NCBI GenBank assembly: GCA_023433305.1
Contig: JAEZCZ010000029.1
Span: 1-22,788, forward strand
Source: Pseudomonadota bacterium
GTDB lineage: Bacteria; Pseudomonadota; Alphaproteobacteria; Sphingomonadales; Sphingomonadaceae
Direction of reading: 5' to 3'
Length of the DNA stretch: 22,788 nt
Shown one piece after another: positions 15,647 through 22,788 of the stretch; the stretch's first letter is position 1, and each line of letters opens with the position of its first letter. Position numbers and translations under genes: made by a program. Below the pieces are notes generated by a model. The model was not told the DNA's origin, made no database searches, and saw only the letters and a program-made list of their open reading frames with translations.

Positions 15647-16142
15647 GCGTCACCACCGTCTCGGGGCTGACCGCTTCGGCGGTCAGCACCGTGGCCTGCG
15701 GACCGCGCGCGAGGGCAGCGGCGAGTTGGCGGGTCTGCTCGCAATTGCCGCCGCAGATTGACTCGAGCTGCGCGAGGTTGCGCTTGGCCTTCTCGACCGC
15801 GCCCTTCTCGAGCAGGGCCTCCCCTTCGCCAGTAATGGCGGCGAGGTTGTTCGGATCGCGCTCGAGCGCCTCGCGGTAATAGCGGATCGCCTTGCCCTGA
15901 AGGCCCGACTGGCGCGCCGCATCGGCGAGGTCGAGGTAGATCGGGGTGTACGCCGGATCGATCGCCAAGGCCGCTTCGAAGCTGTCGACCGCCGCCTGCA
16001 CTTCCCCCGCAGCCAGTTCGCTGCGGCCTTCCGAGATGAGCGCCGCGGCGCGCGGATCGGCTGCCCGGTCGGCACCGTGGCCGACGCTCGATGTTACCGC
16101 CACCGCGAGCGCGAGGCCGAAGGCAGCAGGGGTATAACGCAT
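15639..16142 (-). CDS. Exported tetratricopeptide repeat protein
   Basis: From the ATG at 16142 the product has 167 residues. A textbook AAGGAG ribosome site sits 6 bases upstream, so I reject the longer in-frame start at 16190. Residues 1 to about 23 look like a signal peptide (basic start, hydrophobic core LALAVAV, likely cleavage near GHGA), so the mature protein should be periplasmic. Residues about 31-125 form roughly three TPR units, with the A-x-x-x-F-E-x-A-L-x-x-D-P pattern at 51-63 and again at 85-97 (IRYYREALERDP). Two cysteines (C130, C134) follow. TPR domains bind partner proteins; the partner is not identifiable here. It is probably its own unit, ending against the rppH terminator. 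Confidence 0.85.
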   Translation of the reverse strand: MRYTPAAFGLALAVAVTSSVGHGADRAADPRAAALISEGRSELAAGEVQAAVDSFEAALAIDPAYTPIYLDLADAARQSGLQGKAIRYYREALERDPNNLAAITGEGEALLEKGAVEKAKRNLAQLESICGGNCEQTRQLAAALARGPQATVLTAEAVSPETVVTQN

Positions 16143-16205
16143 CACGAACTCCTTGAGCGCGGGCCTTGGGGGAGCGCGGTCTTCATCCATCTGAAAGGAA
16201 AGCTA

Positions 16206-17384
16206 TCATGGCTTTTCTAGACGTGCGATGAAAAATCCGTCCGTTCCATCGTGAAACGGAGTGAGGCGAAGGCCGGTTCCGCGCGGCCGGCCGAGCGGCA
16301 ACGACGGAGGTGCGGCGCGCCAGCCCGGGTAGCGGGCGAGGAAATCGGCCGCCTGCCCTGCGCCTTCCTCGTCGAGCAGCGAGCACGTCACGTAAATGAG
16401 CCGCCCACCCGGCCGAACCAGAACCTCCGCCAGGTCGAGCAAGTGGCGCTGGAGCACGACGAGCCGATCGAGCGCTGCGGCGTCGAGCCGCCAGCGGGCT
16501 TCGGGGTTGCGCCGCCAGGTACCGGTTCCGGAGCAGGGCGCATCGACGAGAACGGCATCCGCCCTGCCCCGCCAAGCCGCGAGCCCCTCGACCTCGCGCC
16601 CCGGGTTGAGCAGTATCGTTTCGGCGATCAGCGCCCCCGCCCGTTCGGCGCGAGGTGCCAGTTTGGAAAGGCGCGAGCGGTCGGTATCCGCTGCGATCAG
16701 CGTTCCGGCGTTGCCCATTGTGGCCGCGAGCGCGAGGGTCTTTCCGCCTGCCCCGGCGCAGAGATCGATGACGGTCTCGCCCGCGCTGGAGCCGACCGCC
16801 TGGCAGGCCAGCTGGCTGCCGCCATCCTGGATTTCGACGAGGCCGTCGCGATAGGCCTGCCACGCCTCGACCTGCGTGCCATAGGGCAGTCGCAGGCCGT
16901 ACCGAGTTGGCAAGGCATCGCCCACTTCGGGCAGGTCGATCGTGTCCCGCTCCGCCTTCAACGCGTTCACACGCAAATCGAGCGGCGCGCGCTCCAGCAG
17001 CGCCCTCGCCTCCTCGTCATCTATACCCGACGCGGCCAGGCGATCGACCAGCCATTTGGGCGCGACTCCGGCTTCGGCGACCAGCTCGCCTTCCTCGATG
17101 GCGGCCGGACCGTAAGGCGAGCCGTCGAATTGAAGCAGGAGCGATGGGTCGTCCTCGCCGAGCGCGAGCATCGCCGCGCGGCCCGTCTGCGGCACCGGGC
17201 CGCAATGCCGGATCGCGCGATAGACCAGATCGCGGATGGCGCGCCGGTCCTTCGATCCGGCAAAGCGGCTGGCGCGAAACCACTCGGCGAGGATGCGGTC
17301 GGCCGGCGCGCCCTTGGAACGCGCGGCCGAAATGACCTGGTCGAGCAGCCCGATCGCCGCCTGAACGCGAGCGGCGGGCGTCAT
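16206..17384 (-). CDS. RsmB/NOP family RNA (cytosine-5) methyltransferase
   Basis: The 392-residue protein has an N-terminal NusB-like/RNA-binding region (about 1-140) and a Rossmann methyltransferase domain with the SAM motif DLCAGAGGKT at 207-216, the motif IV DAPCSGTG with Cys284, and motif VI VTCSLL with the catalytic Cys334. It should methylate a cytosine C5, probably in 16S rRNA; whether it is RsmB proper is uncertain because the order and length vary in this family. Start ATG 17384 lies 3 bases after the guaB TAG with no ribosome site, so translation probably depends on coupling to guaB. It is the second gene of a guaB operon. Confidence 0.9.
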   Translation of the reverse strand: MTPAARVQAAIGLLDQVISAARSKGAPADRILAEWFRASRFAGSKDRRAIRDLVYRAIRHCGPVPQTGRAAMLALGEDDPSLLLQFDGSPYGPAAIEEGELVAEAGVAPKWLVDRLAASGIDDEEARALLERAPLDLRVNALKAERDTIDLPEVGDALPTRYGLRLPYGTQVEAWQAYRDGLVEIQDGGSQLACQAVGSSAGETVIDLCAGAGGKTLALAATMGNAGTLIAADTDRSRLSKLAPRAERAGALIAETILLNPGREVEGLAAWRGRADAVLVDAPCSGTGTWRRNPEARWRLDAAALDRLVVLQRHLLDLAEVLVRPGGRLIYVTCSLLDEEGAGQAADFLARYPGWRAAPPSLPLGRPRGTGLRLTPFHDGTDGFFIARLEKP

Positions 17385-17387
17385 CGT

Positions 17388-18839
17388 CTAGCGCGTCGGA
17401 TAGTTCGGCGCCTCGCGCGTGATCGACACGTCGTGGACGTGGCTCTCGGAGAGGCCGGCGTTGGTGATGCGGATGAACTTGGCGCGGGTGCGCAGGTCGT
17501 CGATCGTGGCCGCGCCGGTGTAGCCCATCGCCGCCTTGATGCCGCCGACGAGCTGGTGGATCACGTCGCGCGCCGGGCCCTTGTAAGGCACCTGGCCCTC
17601 GATGCCCTCGGGGACCAGCTTCATCTGGTCCTTGATGTCCTGCTGGAAGTAGCGGTCCGCCGATCCGCGCGCCATCGCGCCGACCGAGCCCATGCCGCGG
17701 TACGACTTGTAGGCGCGGCCCTGGTAGAGGAACGTCTCGCCCGGCGCTTCCTCGGTGCCGGCGAGGAGCGAACCGATCATCACGGTCGAGGCCCCGGCCG
17801 CGAGCGCTTTCGCGGCATCGCCCGAGGTACGCAGGCCGCCGTCGCCGATGACCGGGACATCGCCGGCCGCTTCGGCCGCTTCCATGATCGCGGTCAGTTG
17901 GGGCACGCCGACCCCCGCGACGATGCGCGTGGTACAGATCGAGCCCGGCCCGATGCCGACTTTCACCGCGTCGGCGCCCGCGTCGACCAGCGCCTTGGTG
18001 GCCTCCGCCGTGGCGACGTTGCCGGCCACGACCTGCACCGAGTTGGAGAGCTGCTTCACGCGCTCGACGGCGCGCGCCACTTCCTTGTTATGGCCGTGCG
18101 CGGTGTCGATGATGATGACGTCGCATTCGGCCTCGACCAGAGCTTCGGTCCGCTTGAAGCCCTTGTCGCCCACCGTCGTCGCCGCCGCGACGCGCAGCCG
18201 GCCGCCCGCGTCCTTGGTGGCATCGGGGTTGAGCACCGCCTTTTCCATGTCCTTGACGGTGATGAGGCCGGTGCAGCGATAGTCCTCGTCGACCACGAGA
18301 AGCTTCTCGATGCGCCGCTGGTGCAGGATGCGCCGCGCCTCCTCCTGGCTCACGCCGGGGCTGACCGTGGCGAGGTTCTCGCTGGTCATCAGCTCGCGGA
18401 CGGGCTGCTTCGGGTTGTCGGCGAAGCGCACGTCCCGGTTGGTGAGGATGCCGCACAGCTTGCCGGTCGCGTCGGTGACGGGAATTCCGCTGATCGAATG
18501 CTTGGTCATCAGCGCCTGCGCTTCTCCCAGCGTGGCGCCGGGCGCGATGGTGATCGGGTTGACGATCATCCCGCTCTCGAACCGCTTCACCATGCGCACC
18601 GCGTCGCACTGCTCCTTCACCGACAGGTTGCGGTGAAGCACCCCGATGCCGCCGAGCTGCGCCATGACGATAGCCATCTGCCCTTCGGTGACGGTGTCCA
18701 TCGCCGAGGAGATGATCGGGATGTTGAGCGCAATGCCGCGGGTCAGTCGCGTCCTGGTGTTGGCCTGCGAGGGCACGATGTCGCTTTCGGCCGGCCTCAG
18801 CAGGACGTCGTCGAATGTGAGGCCGGTCTCGATTTCCAT
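17388..18839 (-). CDS. guaB: Inosine-5'-monophosphate dehydrogenase
   Basis: The 483-residue enzyme oxidises IMP to XMP with NAD+, the rate-limiting step of GMP synthesis. The TIM-barrel starts with GLTFDDVLLRPAES at 6-19. A CBS-domain pair occupies about 92-200. The barrel resumes with DTAHGH near 245-250, and the catalytic loop GIGPGSICTTR carries Cys302 as nucleophile. The flap has the YRGMGSVGAM segment and the usual EG-rich stretch. I choose the ATG at 18839 (MEIETGLTFDD) because this start aligns with known GuaB; the frame is open upstream only as GC-rich shadow. Length is normal. guaB heads the two-gene unit with the methyltransferase and diverges from DUF2200. Confidence 0.97.
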   Translation of the reverse strand: MEIETGLTFDDVLLRPAESDIVPSQANTRTRLTRGIALNIPIISSAMDTVTEGQMAIVMAQLGGIGVLHRNLSVKEQCDAVRMVKRFESGMIVNPITIAPGATLGEAQALMTKHSISGIPVTDATGKLCGILTNRDVRFADNPKQPVRELMTSENLATVSPGVSQEEARRILHQRRIEKLLVVDEDYRCTGLITVKDMEKAVLNPDATKDAGGRLRVAAATTVGDKGFKRTEALVEAECDVIIIDTAHGHNKEVARAVERVKQLSNSVQVVAGNVATAEATKALVDAGADAVKVGIGPGSICTTRIVAGVGVPQLTAIMEAAEAAGDVPVIGDGGLRTSGDAAKALAAGASTVMIGSLLAGTEEAPGETFLYQGRAYKSYRGMGSVGAMARGSADRYFQQDIKDQMKLVPEGIEGQVPYKGPARDVIHQLVGGIKAAMGYTGAATIDDLRTRAKFIRITNAGLSESHVHDVSITREAPNYPTR

Positions 18840-18919
18840 GGATGCCACTTCTGCCTTGCGCGGTTCGATTCGTGGCGGCCCATGTAAACGCGGTTTGTGG
18901 CAATCGCTAGTGGGGTGTC

Positions 18920-18937
18920 CCGCCCAGGCCTGGGCGG
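18920..18937. promoter_or_regulatory. 18-bp perfect palindrome between guaB and DUF2200 gene
   Basis: CCGCCCAGGCCTGGGCGG is a perfect 18-bp palindrome with no central mismatch, 81 bases upstream of guaB and 31 bases upstream of the DUF2200 start. Symmetry and position suggest an operator; a leader stem is also possible. The binding protein is unknown. Confidence 0.5.
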
Positions 18938-18967
18938 CTAGGATCCGGTGTGGAGGAGCGAAACGCC

Positions 18968-19318
18968 ATGGCCCGAATGAACCTGCACACCATGAAGTTC
19001 TCCAAGGTCTACCCGCTGTACGTCCAGAAGGTCGAACGGAAGGGGCGGACAAAGGACGAGCTCGACGAGGTGATCGGCTGGCTTACCGGTTTCGATGAGC
19101 GCGGGCTGCAAGACCAGCTCGCGCGCGAGACCGATTTCGGGACCTTCTTTGCGGAAGCGCCGCGGCTCAACCCGAATCGTGACAAGATCACCGGCGTGAT
19201 CTGCGGCTACCGGGTCGAGGACATCGCGGACCCGTTCGAGCAGACACTCCGGCAGCTCGACAAGGTCGTCGACGAACTCGCCAAGGGCAAGGCGATGGAA
19301 AAGATCAAGCGAGACTGA
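18968..19318 (+). CDS. DUF2200 domain-containing protein
   Basis: The 116-residue product begins MARMNLHTMKFSKVYPLYVQKVERKG and continues with TKDELDEVIGWLTGFD and later a conserved ITGVICGYRVEDI. I recognise this as DUF2200 (PF09966), a small cytoplasmic protein family without a defined function. No catalytic motif is evident; a YdhG-like or ligand-binding role would be guesswork. The ATG at 18968 is chosen because GGAGGAG lies about 9 bases upstream; an in-frame GTG at 18950 would put that site inside the gene. It is divergent from guaB with the 18-bp palindrome between them, and ahead of the metallopeptidase gene by 134 bases. Confidence 0.88.
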   Translation: MARMNLHTMKFSKVYPLYVQKVERKGRTKDELDEVIGWLTGFDERGLQDQLARETDFGTFFAEAPRLNPNRDKITGVICGYRVEDIADPFEQTLRQLDKVVDELAKGKAMEKIKRD

Positions 19319-19452
19319 GCGGTTCCGCGCTCCGCCGCCGCCCGTCCCACGAGGAACATTTGCGACTCCTGAGCGGTTGCCCGATGAGATAGGCAAAAAC
19401 GCGAGTGGGCGCCTGGTCCGGCCCTGTCTCGCACCTACAGCAGGGAGGTCCG

Positions 19453-20316
19453 ATGCGGCTCAATCCATTCAATGTCTCCGACATCAATGTGCGCGGCGGC
19501 GGAGGGGGAGGCTTCCCCGGCGGAGGCGGAGGGAAACTCGGTTGCGGCGCGATCGTCATCGCCCTGATCGGCGCAGTCGTGTTCGGTATCGACCCCGCTC
19601 AGATGCTCGGCACGATGGACTCGATGCAGCAGGGCGGTCCCACCGGCGCCCAGGGGCCGCAGGACGAGCAAGCGCTGTGCACCCAGAATGAATACGCCAA
19701 CGAAGCCTGCAACGCGCTCGCCAACCTCAACCAGACCTGGCAGCCGGTCTTCCAGCAAGCCGGCATCGAGTTCCGTCAGCCTACGCTGCACTTCATCGCC
19801 GGAGGCGGCGTGAACACGGGCTGCGGCGCCGCCTCGAGCGCGATGGGCCCGTTCTACTGCCCGGCCGACGAGACGATCTACATCGACACCGCCTTCTACG
19901 ACCAGCTCGAGCAGCAAATGGGCGCTGGGGGCGACTTCGCCCGCTACTACGTGATCGCGCACGAATACGGCCACCATATCCAGCACCTGACCGGGATTGC
20001 CGGGCAAATACGAAGCTTCCAGCAGTCGAGCCCCCAGCAGGCCAACCAGGCCCAGGTCCTAATGGAGCTGCAAGCCGATTGCTACGCGGGTGCCTGGGCG
20101 GGCAAGAATCGCAACGCGATCGAGCCCGGTGATTTCGAGGAAGGGATGACCGCCGCCAGCGCCATCGGCGACGACACCCTGATGCGCCGTTCGGGCCAGG
20201 CCGTCAGCCCCGAAAGCTTCACCCACGGCACCAGCGCGCAGCGGATGGATGCGCTCAGGCTGGGGCTTCAAAGCGGTGACGACACCCAGTGCGACCGGAT
20301 AGTGCAGGTGAGCTGA
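19453..20316 (+). CDS. YpfJ-family neutral zinc metallopeptidase
   Basis: The 287-residue protein starts with a short polar segment and a glycine-rich run (15-27), then one membrane helix (about 30-47), so the bulk (48-287) should lie in the periplasm. The zinc site is H170-E-Y-G-H174 and the downstream M-E205-L-Q-A-D block supplies the third ligand region. Cysteines at 76, 86, 124, 136, 209 and 280 may form disulfides. This is the KPN_02809/YpfJ family (PF04228), predicted metallopeptidases of unknown substrate. The ATG at 19453 has GGAGG 4 bases upstream; a longer start at 19405 lacks support. It converges on the blaR-like gene with hairpins between. Confidence 0.9.
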   Translation: MRLNPFNVSDINVRGGGGGGFPGGGGGKLGCGAIVIALIGAVVFGIDPAQMLGTMDSMQQGGPTGAQGPQDEQALCTQNEYANEACNALANLNQTWQPVFQQAGIEFRQPTLHFIAGGGVNTGCGAASSAMGPFYCPADETIYIDTAFYDQLEQQMGAGGDFARYYVIAHEYGHHIQHLTGIAGQIRSFQQSSPQQANQAQVLMELQADCYAGAWAGKNRNAIEPGDFEEGMTAASAIGDDTLMRRSGQAVSPESFTHGTSAQRMDALRLGLQSGDDTQCDRIVQVS

Positions 20317-20320
20317 CACT

Positions 20321-20358
20321 GGGCGGAAACGCCCGCCCGCGGGGAACCGGCGCGGGCG
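20321..20358. terminator. Two GC-rich hairpins between convergent metallopeptidase and M56 genes
   Basis: GGGCG-GAAA-CGCCC (20321-20334, GNRA-type loop) is followed at once by CGCCCGCG/CGCGGGCG (20334-20341 and 20351-20358). The stems sit in the 71-base convergent gap. No T-run follows on either strand, so Rho-independent function is doubtful; they may be stop or stability structures for both mRNAs. Confidence 0.45.
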
Positions 20359-20387
20359 AAGCGTAGGTGAATAGCGAGGGCGCCGGC

Positions 20388-22025
20388 TTAGCGAGTCTCG
20401 CTCTCGAGGCGCTCAATCTCGTTGTCGAGCTCGTCGAGGACATCGCGTTGGACGTCGTCGCTCATCTCGCGATTGTGCGCGATCGCAGCGCGGGCCCCGC
20501 GTAATCCGGCGAGGGCCGCAGCGTTTGCACGCGCGGTGATCTGGCGCTCACAAATCACGATACGCGGGCGGCCATCGGCCGTCGTGGCCCGGCTGCGCTC
20601 GTTCTCGTCGCAGCTCTCGATCACTTCGGGCACCCTGCCTGCAGCGTTGGCCAAGGCCAAGGCGCGCGCCTCGGTTTGAAGCGCGTACTGTTGGCTCCAT
20701 TTTTCGCCCCAGTCCTGCATCTCGCGCGACCAAGCTTCCATCTGGCGTTCGAAGACTTCCATACGGGCGTCGAACTCAGGATCACCGCGGCCGCCCCGGG
20801 CGGGGAAGTCGAACGTCGGCATAGGGGGCATCCGCCCCGCCCCTTCGCTGCGCTGGACGAATTGACTGCCCTCTGCATCACCCTCGACGCTCACTCTGCG
20901 CAGGGCGAGAACCGGCGACCCGCCTTCGTTCGCTCCAACCACCGATGGGGCGAGAGGTGCCGGAGGCGCCGGCGGCGCGGGAGGCGCGGGTGGCAGAACT
21001 GCGGCGATGGGCGAAGGTGGAGCCGGCGGCGCGGGCGGTACGCTCGCCGCGGCGTACGAAATCGAGGCGGTGAGCGGCAGAGCCAGCACGCTCGCGCCCA
21101 CGAGGGTTCGGCCAAGCCAGCGGCGGCGGCGGGACAATTCGGACATCGAGAGACTCCTCAGGCGGTGGACGATCGACCGCTCGCCGAGGACCGGGCAGGC
21201 CATCGGCGCGGCCAATGCTCCCCTGAAGGCGATGGGGCGCGGTCCCGTCGCGACCCCCGCAATCAAGGCGGCATAACGAACGCGATCCTCCCGGCTGCGT
21301 CCGGCGAGCACGCGGGCATCGCAGGCGGCTTCCTGGTCGCGGCGCATCGCGCGCCAGCCGTACCAGGCCAGGGGATTGAACCAATGAAGCGCCAGCAACG
21401 GCTGCGCAGCCATGTTGGCGAGCAGGTCGTGGCCCTTGTGATGGGCGAGCTCATGCTCGATCGCGAGGTCGCGCGCGGCGATGTCGCGCTGCGCCATGAA
21501 CAGCGGCGGCAAAGCGATCACCTTATCGAGCACCCCGAAGGCAACAGGTGCGGCCAAGGCAGGCGTTTCGACGAGCCTGATCTTGCCGATCTCACCGACA
21601 GGCCGCGCACCCTCCAGCAAGGCGCGCCGCATTTGCCGATACGTCACCACGCGCCAGACGAGGAATGCCAGCGCAACGCCTGCCCAGAGCGAGCTGGCGA
21701 CAGCGATGAGGTCGGCCCATTCCCACGCTGGCGCTGCAGGCAGGGCAACTTGAGAATCCTTCACCGACGCTTCCGCCAAGCCAGCCATAATCGGCGGCTC
21801 GGCGGTCACAGAAGCGGCCGGCAGTGCCGCGGCGACAGGCTCCGGCGTGGGAGCGAAGCTCGCGGGCAGCACGATCGGGGGCAGCAGCAAGCGCAGAAAC
21901 GGCAAGGCCCAAAGGGCATAGGCCAGTTGGGGCCCGAAGAAGCGACCGACGGGTCGCCGCAAGGCCAGCACGAGGCCAATGAGAACGCCCGTGTAGAGCA
22001 GGGTGTCGATCAGCCAGGCGCTCAT
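20388..22025 (-). CDS. M56 family (BlaR1-like) membrane metallopeptidase with non-beta-lactam periplasmic domain
   Basis: The 545-residue product has the BlaR1/MecR1 M56 layout: helices near 5-22, 36-56 and 104-125, then a cytoplasmic zinc-peptidase region with H191-E-L-A-H195 and E232 in QEAACDARVLAG. A final membrane helix at about 305-325 leads to the periplasm. There, a Pro/Ala-rich linker (330-360, PPAPP repeats) precedes a charged, largely helical domain (about 400-545) with two cysteines, C472 and C492. The penicillin-binding sensor domain of true BlaR1 is absent. The ATG at 22025 overlaps the repressor stop as ATGA. Presumably it senses an envelope signal and cleaves, directly or not, the repressor encoded upstream; the signal is unknown. 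Confidence 0.9.
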   Translation of the reverse strand: MSAWLIDTLLYTGVLIGLVLALRRPVGRFFGPQLAYALWALPFLRLLLPPIVLPASFAPTPEPVAAALPAASVTAEPPIMAGLAEASVKDSQVALPAAPAWEWADLIAVASSLWAGVALAFLVWRVVTYRQMRRALLEGARPVGEIGKIRLVETPALAAPVAFGVLDKVIALPPLFMAQRDIAARDLAIEHELAHHKGHDLLANMAAQPLLALHWFNPLAWYGWRAMRRDQEAACDARVLAGRSREDRVRYAALIAGVATGPRPIAFRGALAAPMACPVLGERSIVHRLRSLSMSELSRRRRWLGRTLVGASVLALPLTASISYAAASVPPAPPAPPSPIAAVLPPAPPAPPAPPAPLAPSVVGANEGGSPVLALRRVSVEGDAEGSQFVQRSEGAGRMPPMPTFDFPARGGRGDPEFDARMEVFERQMEAWSREMQDWGEKWSQQYALQTEARALALANAAGRVPEVIESCDENERSRATTADGRPRIVICERQITARANAAALAGLRGARAAIAHNREMSDDVQRDVLDELDNEIERLESETR

Positions 22026-22411
22026 TTCCGCATCTCCCGCAGGAGCCGCTCGATCTCGGCGATGTCGTCGTCGGACAGCGCCTCCGCTTCGGCGAGGTGC
22101 GCGAACAGCGGCGCCGCGCGCCCGCCGAACAGGCGATCGACCAACCGTCGCGATTCCCCGCCGACATAGTCGGCACGCTCGAGCAGCGGGCGATAGAGAA
22201 AGCGGCGACCATCGGGCTCTGTCCCGACGGCGCCCTTGGCGACGAGGCGGGAAAGCAGCGTTTTGACGGTCGGCATCGACCAGTCGCGCGCTTCGCAGAC
22301 CTCTTCGCACACGTCGACGGCGGTGAGCGGGCTTTTCTCCCACAACACTTCCATCACCGCGTGCTCGGCTTCGCTGATCCGTTCGGGCTGCGTGTCCTGG
22401 CCTTCGGCCAT
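22022..22411 (-). CDS. BlaI/MecI/CopY family transcriptional repressor
   Basis: The 129-residue protein is a winged-helix repressor. SEAEHAVMEVLWEKSPLTAVDVCEEV (from residue 13) forms the first helices, and the recognition-helix region is around 47-60 (PTVKTLLSRLVAKG). The wing follows at 61-74 (GAVGTEPDGRRFLYRP), and the C-terminal helical part (75-129) should dimerise. This is the PF03965 family that represses its own operon and is inactivated by cleavage. GGGGAGG lies 5 bases before the ATG at 22411. Its promoter region holds two matching dyads, which supports autorepression. It forms an operon with the M56 sensor gene. Confidence 0.93.
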   Translation of the reverse strand: MAEGQDTQPERISEAEHAVMEVLWEKSPLTAVDVCEEVCEARDWSMPTVKTLLSRLVAKGAVGTEPDGRRFLYRPLLERADYVGGESRRLVDRLFGGRAAPLFAHLAEAEALSDDDIAEIERLLREMRK

Positions 22412-22430
22412 CGCGTCCTCCCCATGACGA

Positions 22431-22463
22431 CTACGAATGTAGGCGAACGATTACGTTTGTAAA
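22431..22463 (-). promoter_or_regulatory. Promoter and tandem operators of the blaI-like operon
   Basis: CTACGAATGTAG (22431-22442) and TTACGTTTGTAA (22451-22462) share the dyad pattern [CT]TAC-N4-GTA[GA] and are exactly 20 bp apart. On the minus strand a -35-like TTTACA (22463-22458) and a -10-like TACATT (22441-22436) with 16-base spacing fall inside them, 25 to 50 bases before the repressor ATG. Repressor bound here would block the promoter; TAC/GTA arms recall BlaI/MecI operators. Confidence 0.7.
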
Positions 22464-22519
22464 CCTGAAGCCCGGATGAACAACTTGCCACGTGTGTCGG
22501 CCCGGCTAGGGTTCGCGCC

Positions 22520-22788
22520 ATGGACCGCCTTAACTACCGCGTCGCCCGTCTGTCGGACTGCCACAATATCGCCGATTTTCGTGCGTTGGCCAAGCGGCGG
22601 CTGCCCTTCCCCGTGTTCCACTACATCGATGGTGGGGGCGACGACGAGATCACCAAGGCGCGCAATACCGCCGCGTTCGACGACGTCGATCTCGTGCCTA
22701 ACGTGCTGGCGGGCGTCGAAACGGTCGATCCGTCCGTGACGGTGCTGGGTAAGACCACGCGGCTGCCCCTGATCCTCTCCCCCACCGC
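22520..22788 (+). CDS. FMN-dependent alpha-hydroxy-acid dehydrogenase (L-lactate dehydrogenase type), 3' truncated by window
   Basis: The first 89 codons are present. The N-terminal part MDRLNYRVARLSDCHNIADF, the FHYIDGGGDDE segment (33-43), then FDDVDLVPNVLAGVETVDPSVTVLG and LPLILSPT match the start of the lactate dehydrogenase / glycolate oxidase flavoprotein family (LldD, GOX). That family oxidises 2-hydroxy acids to 2-oxo acids, with FMN, at the inner membrane or in the cytoplasm. The catalytic His/Arg and FMN-phosphate motifs lie beyond the window, so the substrate is open. AGGG lies about 8 bases before the ATG at 22520. It diverges from the blaI-like gene; the operator pair is 58-89 bases upstream and may influence it too. 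Confidence 0.85.
   Translation, partial: MDRLNYRVARLSDCHNIADFRALAKRRLPFPVFHYIDGGGDDEITKARNTAAFDDVDLVPNVLAGVETVDPSVTVLGKTTRLPLILSPT

Noticed and set aside
16251..18887. 878-codon open frame on the plus strand opposite guaB and the RsmB-like gene
   Set aside because: It mirrors two well-recognised genes, is rich in Arg/His/Asp from codon shadow, shows no domain, and would need to cross both real genes. High GC produces such antisense frames.
19315..19378. 10-bp direct repeat CTGAGCGGTT at 19315-19324 and 19369-19378
   Set aside because: One copy straddles the DUF2200 stop codon; a 10-bp pair in this GC-rich stretch can easily be chance and no symmetry supports a binding site.
22476..22739. 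87-codon frame overlapping the hydroxy-acid dehydrogenase start
   Set aside because: Out of frame with the conserved flavoprotein sequence beginning at 22520 and without recognisable features.

Overview
The window looks like chromosomal DNA of an alphaproteobacterium, most likely order Sphingomonadales (Erythrobacteraceae or Sphingomonadaceae). This is inferred from the very high GC, the family make-up (a purF-SDR pair, guaB next to an RsmB-type methyltransferase, a BlaI/M56 pair, aerobic KorAB) and a palindromic repeat at the end of rppH that I recall, without a search, as common in sphingomonads. I see no rRNA or tRNA gene, no CRISPR array, no insertion sequence, and no phage or plasmid hallmark.

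Bases 1-4678 hold an exopolysaccharide/capsule segment. It has a 5'-truncated polysaccharide pyruvyl transferase and a Wzx-like flippase (plus strand), then an FkbM methyltransferase and the polyprenyl-phosphate sugar-1-phosphate transferase that would start the repeat unit (minus strand). Bases 4679-4929 are a divergent control region before purF. purF, an SDR oxidoreductase and a UDP-glucuronate-epimerase-like enzyme follow nearly without gaps, then a small PilZ c-di-GMP-binding protein. Bases 8594-11565 are envelope-related: cyclopropane-fatty-acyl-phospholipid synthase, a PAP2 phosphatase and a YdjM-type membrane hydrolase, with very tight or overlapping convergent ends.

Bases 11802-14836 hold korA-korB (2-oxoglutarate:ferredoxin oxidoreductase) on the minus strand, with a recognisable intrinsic terminator behind them. 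rppH (Nudix RNA pyrophosphohydrolase) diverges from korA and ends inside a long inverted repeat. Next come an exported TPR protein and the guaB to RsmB-like operon on the minus strand, with DUF2200 divergent from guaB across an 18-bp perfect palindrome. A YpfJ-type zinc metallopeptidase follows.

The right end is a two-gene sensor/repressor operon, BlaI-type repressor plus M56 (BlaR1-like) membrane peptidase, transcribed leftward. Its promoter is covered by two matching dyads 20 bp apart. Divergent from it is the 5' part of an FMN-dependent alpha-hydroxy-acid (lactate-type) dehydrogenase, cut by the window end.

Most genes are ordinary core or envelope genes. The features most worth a second look are the BlaI/M56 module (operator geometry and a non-beta-lactam sensor domain), the repeat-supplied stop codon of rppH, and several unexplained short repeats and palindromes in the divergent promoter regions. 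I found no convincing new multi-gene system.
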